Assembly: GCA_964579825.1 (NCBI GenBank)
Contig: CAZOHT010000013.1
Location: 27,816 to 91,815 of the forward strand
From: SPCO01 sp964579825
GTDB lineage: Bacteria; Chloroflexota; Limnocylindria; Limnocylindrales; CSP1-4
Direction of reading: 5' to 3'
DNA length: 64,000 nt
Both the position numbers and the translations under genes were made by a program. Positions 25,663 to 37,627 of the stretch are shown here, piece by piece; positions within the stretch are counted from its first letter, which is position 1; every line of letters starts with the position of its first letter. The notes under the pieces are model-generated. The model ran no database searches. It saw nothing but the letters and a program-made list of their open reading frames with translations, and had not been told where the DNA came from.

Positions 25663-27495
25663 ATGTTCGGGACTCCGCGCCGCACGCAGCGCCCTGTGCT
25701 CTACATCATCGTCTTCGGCGTCTTCATCGCCATCGTGGGGATCACGGCCGTGGCCCAGATCCTCCTGGTGTCCGCGCACTTCTCGACGTCCACGCTCAAC
25801 TCGGTCGTCGGGACGGACGCCGCCCTCGTGCGGACCTTCGTCACGAGCTCCGTCTCCCCGGACGACCTGGGCGCCACCGGACCGTCGACGGACCGCCTCG
25901 CCACGCTCCAGGCGCGTCTGGCCTCGCTCGTCGAAGCGGGCGAGATCGTGCGCGTCGAGCTCCGATCGCCGGACGGACTCGTCGTGGCGTCGGACGACGG
26001 GGCCGCGACCGGCGCCACCGCGGGGGCCAGTTCCGACTTCCTGAGCGCGCTCGATGGCCGCCACGCGACCGCGACCCTTTCGTCCGGATCGGCCAGCGAG
26101 GTGACCGGACCGGCACTCGCGACGACCGATGTGCTGCGCGAGTACTTCCCGCTCGTCACGGGCGGCCAGGTCCGGGCGGTCGTCGCGATCTGGCGGGACG
26201 CCGTGCCGATCCTGGCCCAGCTCGAGGACCTTCGGCGCGGGATCGTCCTGGTGACGCTCACGGCCGCCATCGTCGCGTCGCTGGCACTGCTGTTCATCTT
26301 CCGTTCGGCGCAGACGCGGATCAGCCGCCAGGCCGCCGCCCTCGTCGACGCGTCCCAGCGCGACCCGCTCACCGGCCTCCTCGACCACGGTACGCTCGTC
26401 GACGCGGTCGCGACCGCGGTGGAGCTGTCGCGGTCGGACGGCCGGCCGTTCAGCCTGGTCCTCGCCGACATCGACAACTTCCGATCGCTCAACGAGTCGT
26501 ACGGCCACGCGGCCGGGGACGATGCGCTCTTCACGGTCGTGGACGTCCTGCGCCAGGCGCTGCCGCCGGACGCGATCCTGGGCCGCTACGGGCCCGACGA
26601 GATGCTGGTCGTCGTCCCGACCGAGCGGATCCACCTGATCGACGGGTTCATCGATTCCGTCCGGTCCGGCCTGGTCGATCGGGCGCTGCAGTTCGGTGTC
26701 TCGGAGCGGCTCCCGGTGACCCTGAGCATCGGCGTCTGCAGCTACCCCGAGCACGCCGACTCGGCGACCGGACTCCTGACCGTGGCCGCCACCACGCTCC
26801 AGGAGGCCAAGGCCAGCGGCGGCGATGCGGTCCGCTTCGCCGGTGCGACCGCCGACGTGAGTCCGGAGGCGCGGACCTTCGACGTGTTCCAGGGCTTGAT
26901 CCTCGCTGTCGACACGAAGGACCGCTACACGAAACGTCACTCGGAGGACGTCGCTCGCTACGCCACCTTCCTCGCCCGGCGCTACGGGTGCTCGCCGGAG
27001 CTGGTCGCGACCGTCCGGGTCGCGGGCCTCCTGCACGATGTCGGCAAGATCGGCATCCCGGACACCATCCTGCGCAAGCCGAGCGCCCTCACCGAGGCCG
27101 AGTACGACATCGTCAAGCAGCACGTGGCGCTCGGCGACCTCATCGTGCGCGACCTGCCCGAGGAGGAGCTGGTGCGGGCCGGTGTCCGCCACCATCACGA
27201 GCGGTGGGACGGAAAGGGCTACCTGCATCAGCTGGCCGGCGAGGACATCCCGCTCATCGCTCGGATCCTGGGGGTCGCGGATGCGTTCTCGGCGATGACC
27301 ACCACGCGGCCGTATCGCAAGGCCCTTGACGTCCGCGAGGCCCTGACCAGATTGGGAGATGCCGCCGGCACGCAGCTCGACGAGCGCCTCGTCCTCGCCT
27401 TCATCGCGGGCATCGAGACGGCGGAGGACGCTCCTCTGCCGGGTCTGGAGGTCCCGACCGTCGAACTGTGGACGCCGTATCGGCAGGTGGCGTGA
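25663..27495 (+). CDS. Membrane GGDEF/HD-GYP signalling protein
   Basis: About 610 residues from the ATG at 25663. One membrane helix, an extracytoplasmic sensor domain of ~150 residues, a second membrane helix, then a GGDEF domain and an HD-GYP domain. The GGDEF signature is degenerate (GRYGPDEML), so cyclase activity is doubtful. The phosphodiesterase part looks intact: HSEDVARYA, LHDVGKIGIPD, HHHERWDGKGYL (GYL for GYP). It probably senses an external signal and hydrolyses cyclic di-GMP. The next gene begins 1 base after its stop. Confidence 0.88.
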   Translation: MFGTPRRTQRPVLYIIVFGVFIAIVGITAVAQILLVSAHFSTSTLNSVVGTDAALVRTFVTSSVSPDDLGATGPSTDRLATLQARLASLVEAGEIVRVELRSPDGLVVASDDGAATGATAGASSDFLSALDGRHATATLSSGSASEVTGPALATTDVLREYFPLVTGGQVRAVVAIWRDAVPILAQLEDLRRGIVLVTLTAAIVASLALLFIFRSAQTRISRQAAALVDASQRDPLTGLLDHGTLVDAVATAVELSRSDGRPFSLVLADIDNFRSLNESYGHAAGDDALFTVVDVLRQALPPDAILGRYGPDEMLVVVPTERIHLIDGFIDSVRSGLVDRALQFGVSERLPVTLSIGVCSYPEHADSATGLLTVAATTLQEAKASGGDAVRFAGATADVSPEARTFDVFQGLILAVDTKDRYTKRHSEDVARYATFLARRYGCSPELVATVRVAGLLHDVGKIGIPDTILRKPSALTEAEYDIVKQHVALGDLIVRDLPEEELVRAGVRHHHERWDGKGYLHQLAGEDIPLIARILGVADAFSAMTTTRPYRKALDVREALTRLGDAAGTQLDERLVLAFIAGIETAEDAPLPGLEVPTVELWTPYRQVA

Positions 27496-27496
27496 G

Positions 27497-28609
27497 ATGC
27501 GACGGTCGTCGGTCCTGATCGGAATGCTCCTCGCGACCGTCGCCGTCCTCGGATCCACGCTCGCGGTCTCGGCCGCGACCACATGGGGGATGAGCCGGAC
27601 CCCGAGCACCGTCAGTCAGACCGGACAGACGACCGTCCACGTCGAGTTGTGGAACCTCGGCGGCGACGATGGCACAAGCGACCTGGGGTGCGTGGACATC
27701 GCCATCCCCCCGACCTTTTCCGTCGGCTCGGTCACCCTCGTCGGCGAACCCGCGGTCAGCGATTGGAAGGCGTCCAAGTCCGGGCTGACGACCGTCCGGA
27801 TCAAGGCCAGGAATGGTGGATCTCGGTTGGACGCGAACTCGCCGGATCACGTCGCGGTGGACATCGTCGTCTCGGCGTTGGTGCCCGGCCTGCTGCCGTG
27901 GGACGCCCGCGCCTATGCTGCCGAGGACTGCAAGAAGGGCTTCTCGGAGCACATCAGCCTGGCCTTCACGGCGGGTGCGACGCCCACCCCGACACCGGTC
28001 CCGACGCCCACCCCGACACCGGTCCCGACGCCCACCCCGACACCGGTCCCGACGGCCACGCCGGCACCCACCGCGACCCCGGCACCGACCGTCACCCCGA
28101 GGCCGACGGCATCGCCGATCGCCACACCGAGGCCGACCGTCACGCCGACACCCACGACGGGCGCGTCGGCCGACCCCGTCGGTGGACCTGGCGCATCGCC
28201 GGGGCCGTCGTCCACGCCCGCACCGTCAGGATCGGCGAGACCTTCGCCATCGTCAGGCGCACCGAGCGCCACACCCACGACCGCTGGTGGCGCGGGCACC
28301 ACGGACCCGGGCACCGGGAGCGGCGGTGGCGATCTCACCGGACCCGGCGCGCAGATCGCCATGCCTGGGGTCGACGGCTCGGATCCGAGTGCCCGATCGA
28401 TCGCGGTGAGCGGCCTGTCGGCGGTGTCGTTCGGCGGGGTCGAGTGGCTCGTCCCCGGACTGGTCCTGACCGTGCCCGGCCTGCTGATCGTGCTGGTCGT
28501 CCTGCTCCAGGTCGCCGGCGCCCTGGCCTGGATCCCGGTCGCGAGGCGACGGCTGGGCGGCGCCGAGGAATCCGCGCGTCGCCTCCCGCCGCGGGGAGCC
28601 GGCCGCTGA
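27497..28609 (+). CDS. Exported protein with Pro/Thr-repeat stalk
   Basis: 370 residues. Signal peptide (to ~27), a ~130-residue N-terminal domain rich in beta strands (TTVHVELWNLGG...GCVDIAIPPTFSVGSVTLVG), resembling a generic extracellular adhesion-like fold, then a ~110-residue Thr/Pro/Ser stalk starting with three exact TPTPTPVP units, and a C-terminal membrane helix with a short cytoplasmic tail. Likely displayed on the cell surface. It overlaps or abuts its neighbours, suggesting co-transcription with the signalling gene. Confidence 0.68.
   Translation: MRRSSVLIGMLLATVAVLGSTLAVSAATTWGMSRTPSTVSQTGQTTVHVELWNLGGDDGTSDLGCVDIAIPPTFSVGSVTLVGEPAVSDWKASKSGLTTVRIKARNGGSRLDANSPDHVAVDIVVSALVPGLLPWDARAYAAEDCKKGFSEHISLAFTAGATPTPTPVPTPTPTPVPTPTPTPVPTATPAPTATPAPTVTPRPTASPIATPRPTVTPTPTTGASADPVGGPGASPGPSSTPAPSGSARPSPSSGAPSATPTTAGGAGTTDPGTGSGGGDLTGPGAQIAMPGVDGSDPSARSIAVSGLSAVSFGGVEWLVPGLVLTVPGLLIVLVVLLQVAGALAWIPVARRRLGGAEESARRLPPRGAGR
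27980..28051 (+). repeat. Three tandem 24-bp repeats
   Basis: Three identical 24-base units encode TPTPTPVP three times in the stalk of the surface protein. The exact DNA identity suggests recent slippage and possible length variation. Confidence 0.9.
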
Positions 28610-28815
28610 GCCTCGAGGTCCCGGCCTCGGCCGGGTTGTGCGCCCGATGCCGCCACGCCCGTCGGGTGGGCAACGACCGTGGCAGCGTCTTCGTCCTGTG
28701 CGGCCGGTCGCGCGACGAGCGTCGCTTCCCGCGCTATCCGGCGTTGCCCGTCGTGTCGTGCGCGGGCTTCGAGCCGCCGGCACCCCCGTCGGACCGGTCC
28801 CCGCCCTCCGCTTGA
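28606..28815 (+). CDS. Small four-cysteine protein, unknown function
   Basis: Up to 69 residues with CARCRHARRV...GSVFVLCGRSRDERRFPRYPALPVVSCAGFEP: four cysteines in a CxxC plus two single-Cys pattern. It resembles a widespread small family (C..C.H....RGS.F..C......RFPRYP.LPV..C) that probably binds a metal. No ATG or GTG is available; a CTG at 28606 overlaps the previous stop (CTGA) and a GGGGAG lies upstream, while a TTG at 28636 would start just before the first Cys. Start uncertain. Confidence 0.6.
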   Translation: MSLEVPASAGLCARCRHARRVGNDRGSVFVLCGRSRDERRFPRYPALPVVSCAGFEPPAPPSDRSPPSA

Positions 28816-28841
28816 CGGGTCCCGACCGGCGCGGCCATACT
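28812..28841 (+). promoter_or_regulatory. trp operon promoter TTGACG-18-CATACT
   Basis: The -35 overlaps the stop of the small Cys protein and the -10 lies at 28836-28841. It predicts a transcript starting near 28848, just before the T-box stem I. Confidence 0.65.
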
Positions 28842-28847
28842 CCCGGC

Positions 28848-29052
28848 CACATCGCGAAGAGCGGGCTGTGAACGGGACAAGTACCCGTCGTGGCGTCGAA
28901 CCAGAGATCCGGCGGTCGGTGCGAGCCGGGACGACGACGACGAGGGAATGGACCCGGGAGCCTTGGATCCATGAGTGCGGCACACGCCGAATGAGGGTGG
29001 CACCGCGGAAGGTTCGGCCTTTCGTCCCTGAGACGACTGGCCGTTCTTGATT
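28848..29052 (+). promoter_or_regulatory. T-box riboswitch, tryptophan specifier (UGG)
   Basis: The T-box core TGGCACCGCGG is at 28998-29008. Stem I shows the AGTA motif (28880-28883) opposite GAA-TGG-A (28946-28952), so the specifier codon is UGG, tryptophan. The bulge TGGC would pair with the NCCA end of a tRNA whose discriminator is G, as in tRNA-Trp. Uncharged tRNA-Trp should therefore switch on trpE expression. A terminator-like stem follows. Confidence 0.9.
29015..29052 (+). terminator. Regulated terminator of the trp T-box
   Basis: CGGCC...GGCCG (29015-29019/29039-29043) encloses CGTC-CCTGA-GACG and is followed by TTCTTGATT. Its position right after the T-box core fits the off-state hairpin. 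Confidence 0.6.
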
Positions 29053-29069
29053 CCCAGGGGTCCCACCAC

Positions 29070-30692
29070 ATGTCAGCAGCCGATCCGCTCAGCCTGACCC
29101 AGGCGCAACGCCTGGCGAGCTCCGCCGACACGATCCTGTTGCGCGCGACCCGCTCGGCCGACCTCGAGACCCCGATCGGCGCGCTCCTCCGTCTCGACGA
29201 TGGCGGCCCGGCCTACCTGCTCGAGTCCGTGGAAGGTGGCGAACGCCTTGGCCGGTACTCGTTCCTGGGCGTCGGCCCGCGGCGGCTCCTGGAGGTCCGC
29301 GACGGGCAGGCCCACGTCCAGACGCGTCCGGTGACCGTCCCGACCTACGACCGCGAACTCCCGACCGAGGCGACGCCCGCCACGGACCCGCTGGCCGCGA
29401 TCCGCTCGTTCGTGCCGCGACGGCGGGTCCTGCCGACCGAGGGGATGCCGCGGTTCACCGGTGGCGCCGTCGGGGCGCTCGCATACGACGCGATCAGCTC
29501 GTTCGAGCCGAGCGTGCCGCTCCCGGAGCGGGACCCGGTCGGCGTGCCGATGGCGGCCTTCATCGAGACCGATCTCGTCATCGTGTTCGACCACCTGACC
29601 CACACGCTCTCCGCGGTGGCGTCGCTGCACACGGAGGCTCCCGACCTGGAGGGCCGCTACCGGATCGCGGAGGCGGCCATCTTCGAGACACTCGAGCGGA
29701 CCGCCCGGCCGTCGGCCGCCGAGCTGGCCGGGACCTCCGGCCGCGGGGGGGCGGCGCCGGGGGTCGACGCCCCCGTCGATACCAGCCTGGGCCGCGAGCA
29801 GTACGTGCGGGCCGTCGGTGCGGCCAAGGATGCGATCGCCGCCGGCGAGGCCATCCAGGTGGTGCTGGCCCGGCGTCAGTCGTTCGACCTGCCCATGGTC
29901 GCCGCCACGGGTGCCCAGCTCGACGGGATCACCCTCTACCGCGCCCTGCGACGGGTCAACCCGAGTCCGTACCTGTTCTTCGTCCGGACGCCGTCGTTCG
30001 AGGTCGTCGGGGCGTCTCCTGAGTTGCTCCTCCAGGTCGAGGGCGACAAGCTGACGACCCACCCCATCGCCGGCACGCGTCCGCGTGGCGCCGACGCGAA
30101 GGAGGACGCGCTCCTGTCCGAGCAGCTCCAGCGCGATCCGAAGGAGCGCGCCGAGCACGTGATGCTGGTGGACCTGGGGCGCAACGACCTGGGTCGCGTG
30201 GCCCGGCCCGGCACGGTCACCGTCAGCAAGTACATGGAGGTCGAGCGATACAGCCACGTGCTCCATCTCGTGTCGCACGTCGAGGCGCGCCTCAAGCCGG
30301 AGCTGGACGCCCTCGATGCCCTGCGGTCGGTGTTCCCGGCGGGGACCCTGTCCGGCGCCCCCAAGGTCCGCGCGATGCAACTCATCGCCGCGGCGGAAGG
30401 GGAGCGGCGCGGGCTGTACGGCGGCGCCGTCGGCTACCTCGGCTATGACGGCAACCTGGATACCGCGATCACCATCCGGAGTGCGGTCCTGCGCGAGGGC
30501 CAGGCCCACGTCCACACGGGTGCCGGGATCGTCGCCGGGTCCGTCCCGGAGCTCGAATTCGAGGAGACCGAGCACAAGGCCGCCGCCCTCCGGCGGGCCA
30601 TCGAACTGGCGGCCGGAGCGCCCGAGGGCACGCGACCGCTCGCGTCCGGTGCGGACCCTGCCGCCGGCCCGGCGCCGGAGGCCGTCTCGTGA
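29070..30692 (+). CDS. trpE: Anthranilate synthase component I
   Basis: 540 residues. With TrpG it makes anthranilate from chorismate. The catalytic domain shows GGAVGALAYDAI, NPSPYLFFV, GASPELLLQV, HPIAGTRPRG, ELDALRS-type SVFPAGTLSGAPKVRAMQLI and YGGAVGYLGYDGNLDTAITIR, all as in TrpE. The N-terminal feedback site for Trp (LLES element) reads YLLESVEGG. Preceded by a Trp T-box; the stop overlaps the trpG GTG. Confidence 0.96.
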   Translation: MSAADPLSLTQAQRLASSADTILLRATRSADLETPIGALLRLDDGGPAYLLESVEGGERLGRYSFLGVGPRRLLEVRDGQAHVQTRPVTVPTYDRELPTEATPATDPLAAIRSFVPRRRVLPTEGMPRFTGGAVGALAYDAISSFEPSVPLPERDPVGVPMAAFIETDLVIVFDHLTHTLSAVASLHTEAPDLEGRYRIAEAAIFETLERTARPSAAELAGTSGRGGAAPGVDAPVDTSLGREQYVRAVGAAKDAIAAGEAIQVVLARRQSFDLPMVAATGAQLDGITLYRALRRVNPSPYLFFVRTPSFEVVGASPELLLQVEGDKLTTHPIAGTRPRGADAKEDALLSEQLQRDPKERAEHVMLVDLGRNDLGRVARPGTVTVSKYMEVERYSHVLHLVSHVEARLKPELDALDALRSVFPAGTLSGAPKVRAMQLIAAAEGERRGLYGGAVGYLGYDGNLDTAITIRSAVLREGQAHVHTGAGIVAGSVPELEFEETEHKAAALRRAIELAAGAPEGTRPLASGADPAAGPAPEAVS

Positions 30693-31360
30693 TCCTCGTC
30701 GTCGACAACTACGACAGCTTCACGTTCAACCTGGTGCAGGCGCTCCAGGCGGCCGGTGCCGACGTCCGCGTCGTCCGGAACGACGCGATCGATCGGGGCG
30801 GCGTGGAGCGGCTGGCCGACGATCCAGGCGCGGAGCTCCGCGGCATCGTCATCTCACCAGGGCCCGGCGACCCGGACACCGCCGGTGTCTCGATGGACAC
30901 GATCCTCGTCGCGGCGGATCGAGGGATCCCGCTCCTCGGCGTGTGCCTCGGGATGCAGTCGATGGCGCAGGCGTTCGGGGCGACCATCGTCCGGGCGCCG
31001 ACCCTCGTCCACGGCGAGGCGAGCGAGGTCACCCATGATGGTGCCGGCCTGCTCGAAGGGATGCCGCCCTCGTTCATGGCCGCCCGCTACCACTCGCTGT
31101 CGATCGATCCGGCCACGCTTCCCGACGAGCTTCGGGTCACGGCGATGAGCGAGTCGGATCGCGTCATCATGGGCATCCGCCACGTCACGTTGCCGCTCGA
31201 GGGTGTCCAGTTCCACCCGGAGAGCGTGCTCACCCCCGAGGGCCCGCACCTCCTCGCCAACTTCCTGCGCCAGGCCGGTGAGGGGGAAGCCGGACTCCTG
31301 GACGCCGCGTCCGGGTCGTTCGCGACGGCCGGGATGGCCGAGGACCCCGGACGCTCGTGA
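30689..31360 (+). CDS. trpG: Anthranilate synthase component II
   Basis: 223 residues. Class I glutamine amidotransferase supplying ammonia to TrpE. N-terminus ILVVDNYDSFTFNLVQ, nucleophile Cys in GVCLGMQSM, and the His/Glu pair in VQFHPESVLTPEG are intact. The C-terminus extends about 30 residues past the usual end. Coupled to trpE and trpD by GTGA overlaps. Confidence 0.96.
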   Translation: MILVVDNYDSFTFNLVQALQAAGADVRVVRNDAIDRGGVERLADDPGAELRGIVISPGPGDPDTAGVSMDTILVAADRGIPLLGVCLGMQSMAQAFGATIVRAPTLVHGEASEVTHDGAGLLEGMPPSFMAARYHSLSIDPATLPDELRVTAMSESDRVIMGIRHVTLPLEGVQFHPESVLTPEGPHLLANFLRQAGEGEAGLLDAASGSFATAGMAEDPGRS

Positions 31361-32411
31361 GCGAGCTCGTGCGCGCGGCCCTGGCCACCATCGTCGACGG
31401 TGGGTCCCTGTCGATGGACGAGGCGCGCGCGGCCATGGGCGCCGTCATGGACGGCGAGGCGACGCCGGCCCAGTTGTCGGCCCTGCTCATGGGTCTGCGG
31501 ATGCGCGGCGAGACGGTGGACGAGCTGGCGGGCTTCGCCGAGGCGATGCGCGACCGGGTCGTCAAGGTGGACGCGCCGCCCGATGCGATCGACGTCGTCG
31601 GGACGGGCGGCGACGGGAGCGGCACCTTCAACATCTCGACGACCGCGGCGCTCGTGGCCGCCTCGGCCGGGATCCCGGTCGCCAAGCACGGCAATCGGGC
31701 GATCACTTCGAAGTCGGGTGCGGCCGACGTCCTCGACGCGCTGGGCGTCCGGATCGACCACGACGCGACGAGCGCGGGCGCCTCGTTGCGGTCGCTCGGA
31801 TTCGCTTTCCTGTTCGCTCCGAACTTCCACCCGGCGATGAGGCACGCAGGACCGACCCGGCGCGAGATCGGCGTCCGGACCGCGTTCAACCTGCTCGGCC
31901 CACTCACGAATCCCGCTGGGACGAGTCGTGGCGTCATCGGCGTCGGCGCGCCGGAGGTCGCGGGCAAGGTCGCCGAGGTCGCCCGACGCCTGGGCACGGA
32001 ACGTACGTTCGTGATCCACGGCGCGGGCGTCGACGAGCTGCCGCTCGACGGCACGGGGGTCATCCACGACGTCACGGCGACCGCGATCGAGGTCATCGAG
32101 GTCTCGCCGGAACGCCTCGGTCTGCGCCGTGCCCCGACCGCCCGCCTGGCCGGTGCGGATCCGACCGAGAACGCCCGGATGGTCGAGGCCGTCCTGCGCG
32201 GCGAGCCCGGCGTCCGTCGCGACGTGACGGTCCTCAACGCGGCTGCCGCGTTCCTCGTCGCGGGCCGGGTCGAGTCGCTCGACGAGGGCGTCGATCGGGC
32301 GGCCCTCGCCATCGATGCCGGACTCGCCGTCGAGTTGCTGGAGGGCCTCCGCGCGGAGCGACGCCTGGCGGACGCCGACGCCGCTGCCGCCGAGGCGGCC
32401 GCGGGCCAGGC

Positions 32412-32415
<4 letters not shown>
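31357..32415 (+). CDS. trpD: Anthranilate phosphoribosyltransferase
   Basis: 352 residues. It joins anthranilate to PRPP. The PRPP loop reads DVVGTGGDGSGTFNISTTAA, followed by KHGNRAITSKSGAADVLDALG and the anthranilate-binding region FLFAPNFHPAM and RTAFNLLGPLTNP. Not fused to TrpG here. The GTG start overlaps trpG and the stop overlaps the TrpCFB fusion start. Confidence 0.96.
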
Positions 32416-35278
<2,863 letters not shown>

Positions 35279-35282
<4 letters not shown>

Positions 35283-36142
35283 CCGCGTCAGCCGTGGGGG
35301 CCTCGTCCCGGGCCGAGTCCGGGACGAACGGCACCGCCGGCGCCCGCCGGATCGTGGCCGCCTTCGCCCGAGCCCACAAAGACGGCCGGGTCGCGCTCAT
35401 CCCGTACATCGTGGCCGGCTACCCGGACGCCGACACGAGCTTCGAGGCCGCCCTGGCCGCCGCCGACGCCGGCGCGGACCTGCTCGAGGTCGGGCTGCCG
35501 TACTCGGATCCGCTCGCCGATGGCGCCACGCTCCAGCGGGCATCGGGTGTCGCGCTGGCGGCCGGCGCCACGCTGGAACGGTCGTTGCGCCTGATCGAAC
35601 GGATCGGGGCCGCCCGGCCGGACCTGCCGATCGTCCCGATGGGCTACGCCAACCAGGTCATCGGCGGCGGGGACGGCGGGGCCGTGGCCGCGCGTCTCGC
35701 CGCGGCGGGTGCCGCGGGCCTGATCGTCGCCGACCTGACCCCGGACGAGGGCGCGCCGTTCGAGGCTGTCGCCCGCTCGGCCGGCCTGGCGGTCGTCTAC
35801 CTCGTCGCGCCGACCACGGCACCGGCCCGCCGTGCCTGGGTCGCGAGCCGGAGCGGCGGCTTCCTCTATTGCGTGTCGCTCGTGGGCGTCACGGGCGCCC
35901 GGACGAGCCTGCCCGCGTCGGTCGGCAAGCTGGTCCGCGAGGTCAAGGCCGCGTCGCCCATCCCGGTCGCGGTGGGCTTCGGGGTCAGCAAGCCCGCCCA
36001 CGTCCGGGCGATCGCCACGGCTGGTGCGGACGGCGTGATCGTCGCGTCCGCCCTCGTCGACGCCCTCGGGTCGGACGGACGCGCTGTCGCCGGGCTGGCC
36101 CGTCTCGTCGGCGAGTTGCGGGCGGCGACCCATGTCGGCTGA
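35279..36142 (+). CDS. trpA: Tryptophan synthase alpha chain
   Basis: 287 residues. It cleaves indole-3-glycerol phosphate and passes indole to the beta subunit, here the C-terminal part of the TrpCFB fusion. The catalytic Glu and Asp are in LLEVGLPYSDPLADGATLQ; FLYCVSLVGVTGAR and VAVGFGVSKPAHV complete the signature. An extra ~22-residue disordered N-terminus precedes the fold. It overlaps the next gene by 11 bp. Confidence 0.95.
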
Positions 36143-36824
36143 GCGACGGGTCGCCGGTCGACGCCACGAGGACCGGATCGACGTCGCCGTCGAGTCCGTC
36201 GCCAAGCGCGCCTTCGTGTGGGCCGTGGACTGGCCAGGTTGGTGCCGCTCGGGGAAGACCGAGGCCCAGGCGATCGACCGCCTGGTCGAGGCCGGCGAGC
36301 GCTACAACGTCGTCATCGACCGGGCCGGCTTCGAGCCGTTGACTGTCAGCGCCCACGACCTCGTCGTCGTCGACTCGGTCGAAGGTGGGGCGACGACCGA
36401 CTTCGGGGCGCCCGAGCGCTGGACCGCGAGCGATGACCGTCCGACGGACGCCGACGGGGCCGATCGCCTGGCCAGACTCGTCGACGCGTCATGGGCGGTC
36501 CTCGACGAGGTCGTCGCCGCGGCCCCGGCTGAGCTGCGCAAGGGGCCGCGCGGCGGCGGGCGCGACCGCGACAAGGTCTTCGAGCACGTCCTGCTGGCCG
36601 AGCACGCCTATGCCCGCAACATGGGGCTCAAGCTCCCCGTGCCGGACCCCGAGGATCGAGCCTCGATCGCCGTCGTCCGAGACGCCATCGCGGCCGTCCT
36701 GCGGGAGCCGTCCGATGGCGCGCCGATCGAGGGCCGCAAGTGGAATCGCCGGTACGCCGCTCGCCGCGTCGCGTGGCACGTCCTCGACCACGCCTGGGAG
36801 ATCGAGGACCGGACCGAGACCTAG
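36132..36824 (+). CDS. Two-domain unknown protein (HicB-like + DinB-like)
   Basis: 230 residues. Residues ~14-60 (DVAVESVAKRAFVWAVDWPGWCRSGKTEAQAIDRL) resemble the HicB/UPF0150 antitoxin-like fold; the C-terminal part (DRDKVFEHVLLAEHAYARN ... RRYAARRVAWHVLDHAWEIEDR) looks like a DinB/YfiT-type helical bundle with metal-ligand-type histidines. A paralogue lies at 47982-48653 with the same architecture (shared DWPG, RAG, TDF, GGRxRD, HVxDHAWExEDR). It overlaps the trpA end, so it may be transcribed with the trp operon. Function unknown; the domain names are inferences. Confidence 0.65.
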   Translation: MSAERRVAGRRHEDRIDVAVESVAKRAFVWAVDWPGWCRSGKTEAQAIDRLVEAGERYNVVIDRAGFEPLTVSAHDLVVVDSVEGGATTDFGAPERWTASDDRPTDADGADRLARLVDASWAVLDEVVAAAPAELRKGPRGGGRDRDKVFEHVLLAEHAYARNMGLKLPVPDPEDRASIAVVRDAIAAVLREPSDGAPIEGRKWNRRYAARRVAWHVLDHAWEIEDRTET

Positions 36825-37627
36825 GACGCGAGGTCGAACGCGGTCGCCGCCGCCGCGTCGGCGATGAGGTCCGCCGGTGTCCGCCCCGCCGCCCGAAGCT
36901 CGCGGACCCCGGTCGCCCCGTCGGACTTCGACAGCTTCGAGCCGTCGGGTCGCCGGATGAGCGGGTGGTGGGCGAACGTCGGCGGCGTCTCGCGGCCCAG
37001 CAGTCGCCCGAGCCGGATCTGGTCCGGCGTCGCCTCGAGCAGGTCACGGCCGCGCACGACCAGGTCGATGCCCTGGCGCAGGTCGTCCACGACGACCGAG
37101 AAGCCGTAGGTCCAGTGGCCGTCCCGGTCGCGGACGACCGGGTCGCCGGCCGCCGCGACCTCGCCGGAGCAGGGCCCGACGACGCGGTCCATCCAGGTCT
37201 CCGAGCCACGCCCGATCGCGACCCGCACCGTCGTCTCCGGAGACCCACGCTCGCGGCAGCCGCCGGGGCAGCCGGGCCCGGACCACGGGCGCCCGTTCCC
37301 CTCGGCCCAGTCACGGAAGGTCGCGCGCGTACAGTCGCACCCGTAGACGCGGCCGTCGTCACGCAACCGCGCCATCGCCTCCTGGTATGGCGCCGCCGAG
37401 TCACTCTGTCGGACCGGTCCCTCGTCCGCTCGGAACCCGAGCCAGTCGAGATCCTCCAGGATCGCTGCGTCGTACTCCGGTCGACAACGCGTCCGGTCGT
37501 GGTCCTCGATGCGGAGCAGCACGCGGCCACCGTCCTGCCTCGCCAGGCCCCACACCCAGACCGCGTTCGCGACGTGGCCGAGGTGGAGGAACCCGGTCGG
37601 CGCTGGCGCGAACCGCGTCAGCGTCAC
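36821..37627 (-). CDS. gluQ: Glutamyl-Q tRNA(Asp) synthetase
   Basis: 268 residues. It attaches glutamate to the queuosine base of tRNA-Asp. It is a truncated class I GluRS catalytic domain without the anticodon-binding part. Motifs: FAPAPTGFLHLGHVANAV (HIGH type), CDC...CPGGC zinc site, and SKLSKSDGATG (KMSKS). It starts with GTG overlapping the DUF389 gene stop and its end overlaps the convergent gene by 4 bp. Confidence 0.92.
   Translation of the reverse strand: MTLTRFAPAPTGFLHLGHVANAVWVWGLARQDGGRVLLRIEDHDRTRCRPEYDAAILEDLDWLGFRADEGPVRQSDSAAPYQEAMARLRDDGRVYGCDCTRATFRDWAEGNGRPWSGPGCPGGCRERGSPETTVRVAIGRGSETWMDRVVGPCSGEVAAAGDPVVRDRDGHWTYGFSVVVDDLRQGIDLVVRGRDLLEATPDQIRLGRLLGRETPPTFAHHPLIRRPDGSKLSKSDGATGVRELRAAGRTPADLIADAAAATAFDLAS

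Noticed and set aside
27980..28051. Tandem 24-bp repeats as a CRISPR array
   Set aside because: There are no spacers between units and the repeats encode TPTPTPVP in frame.
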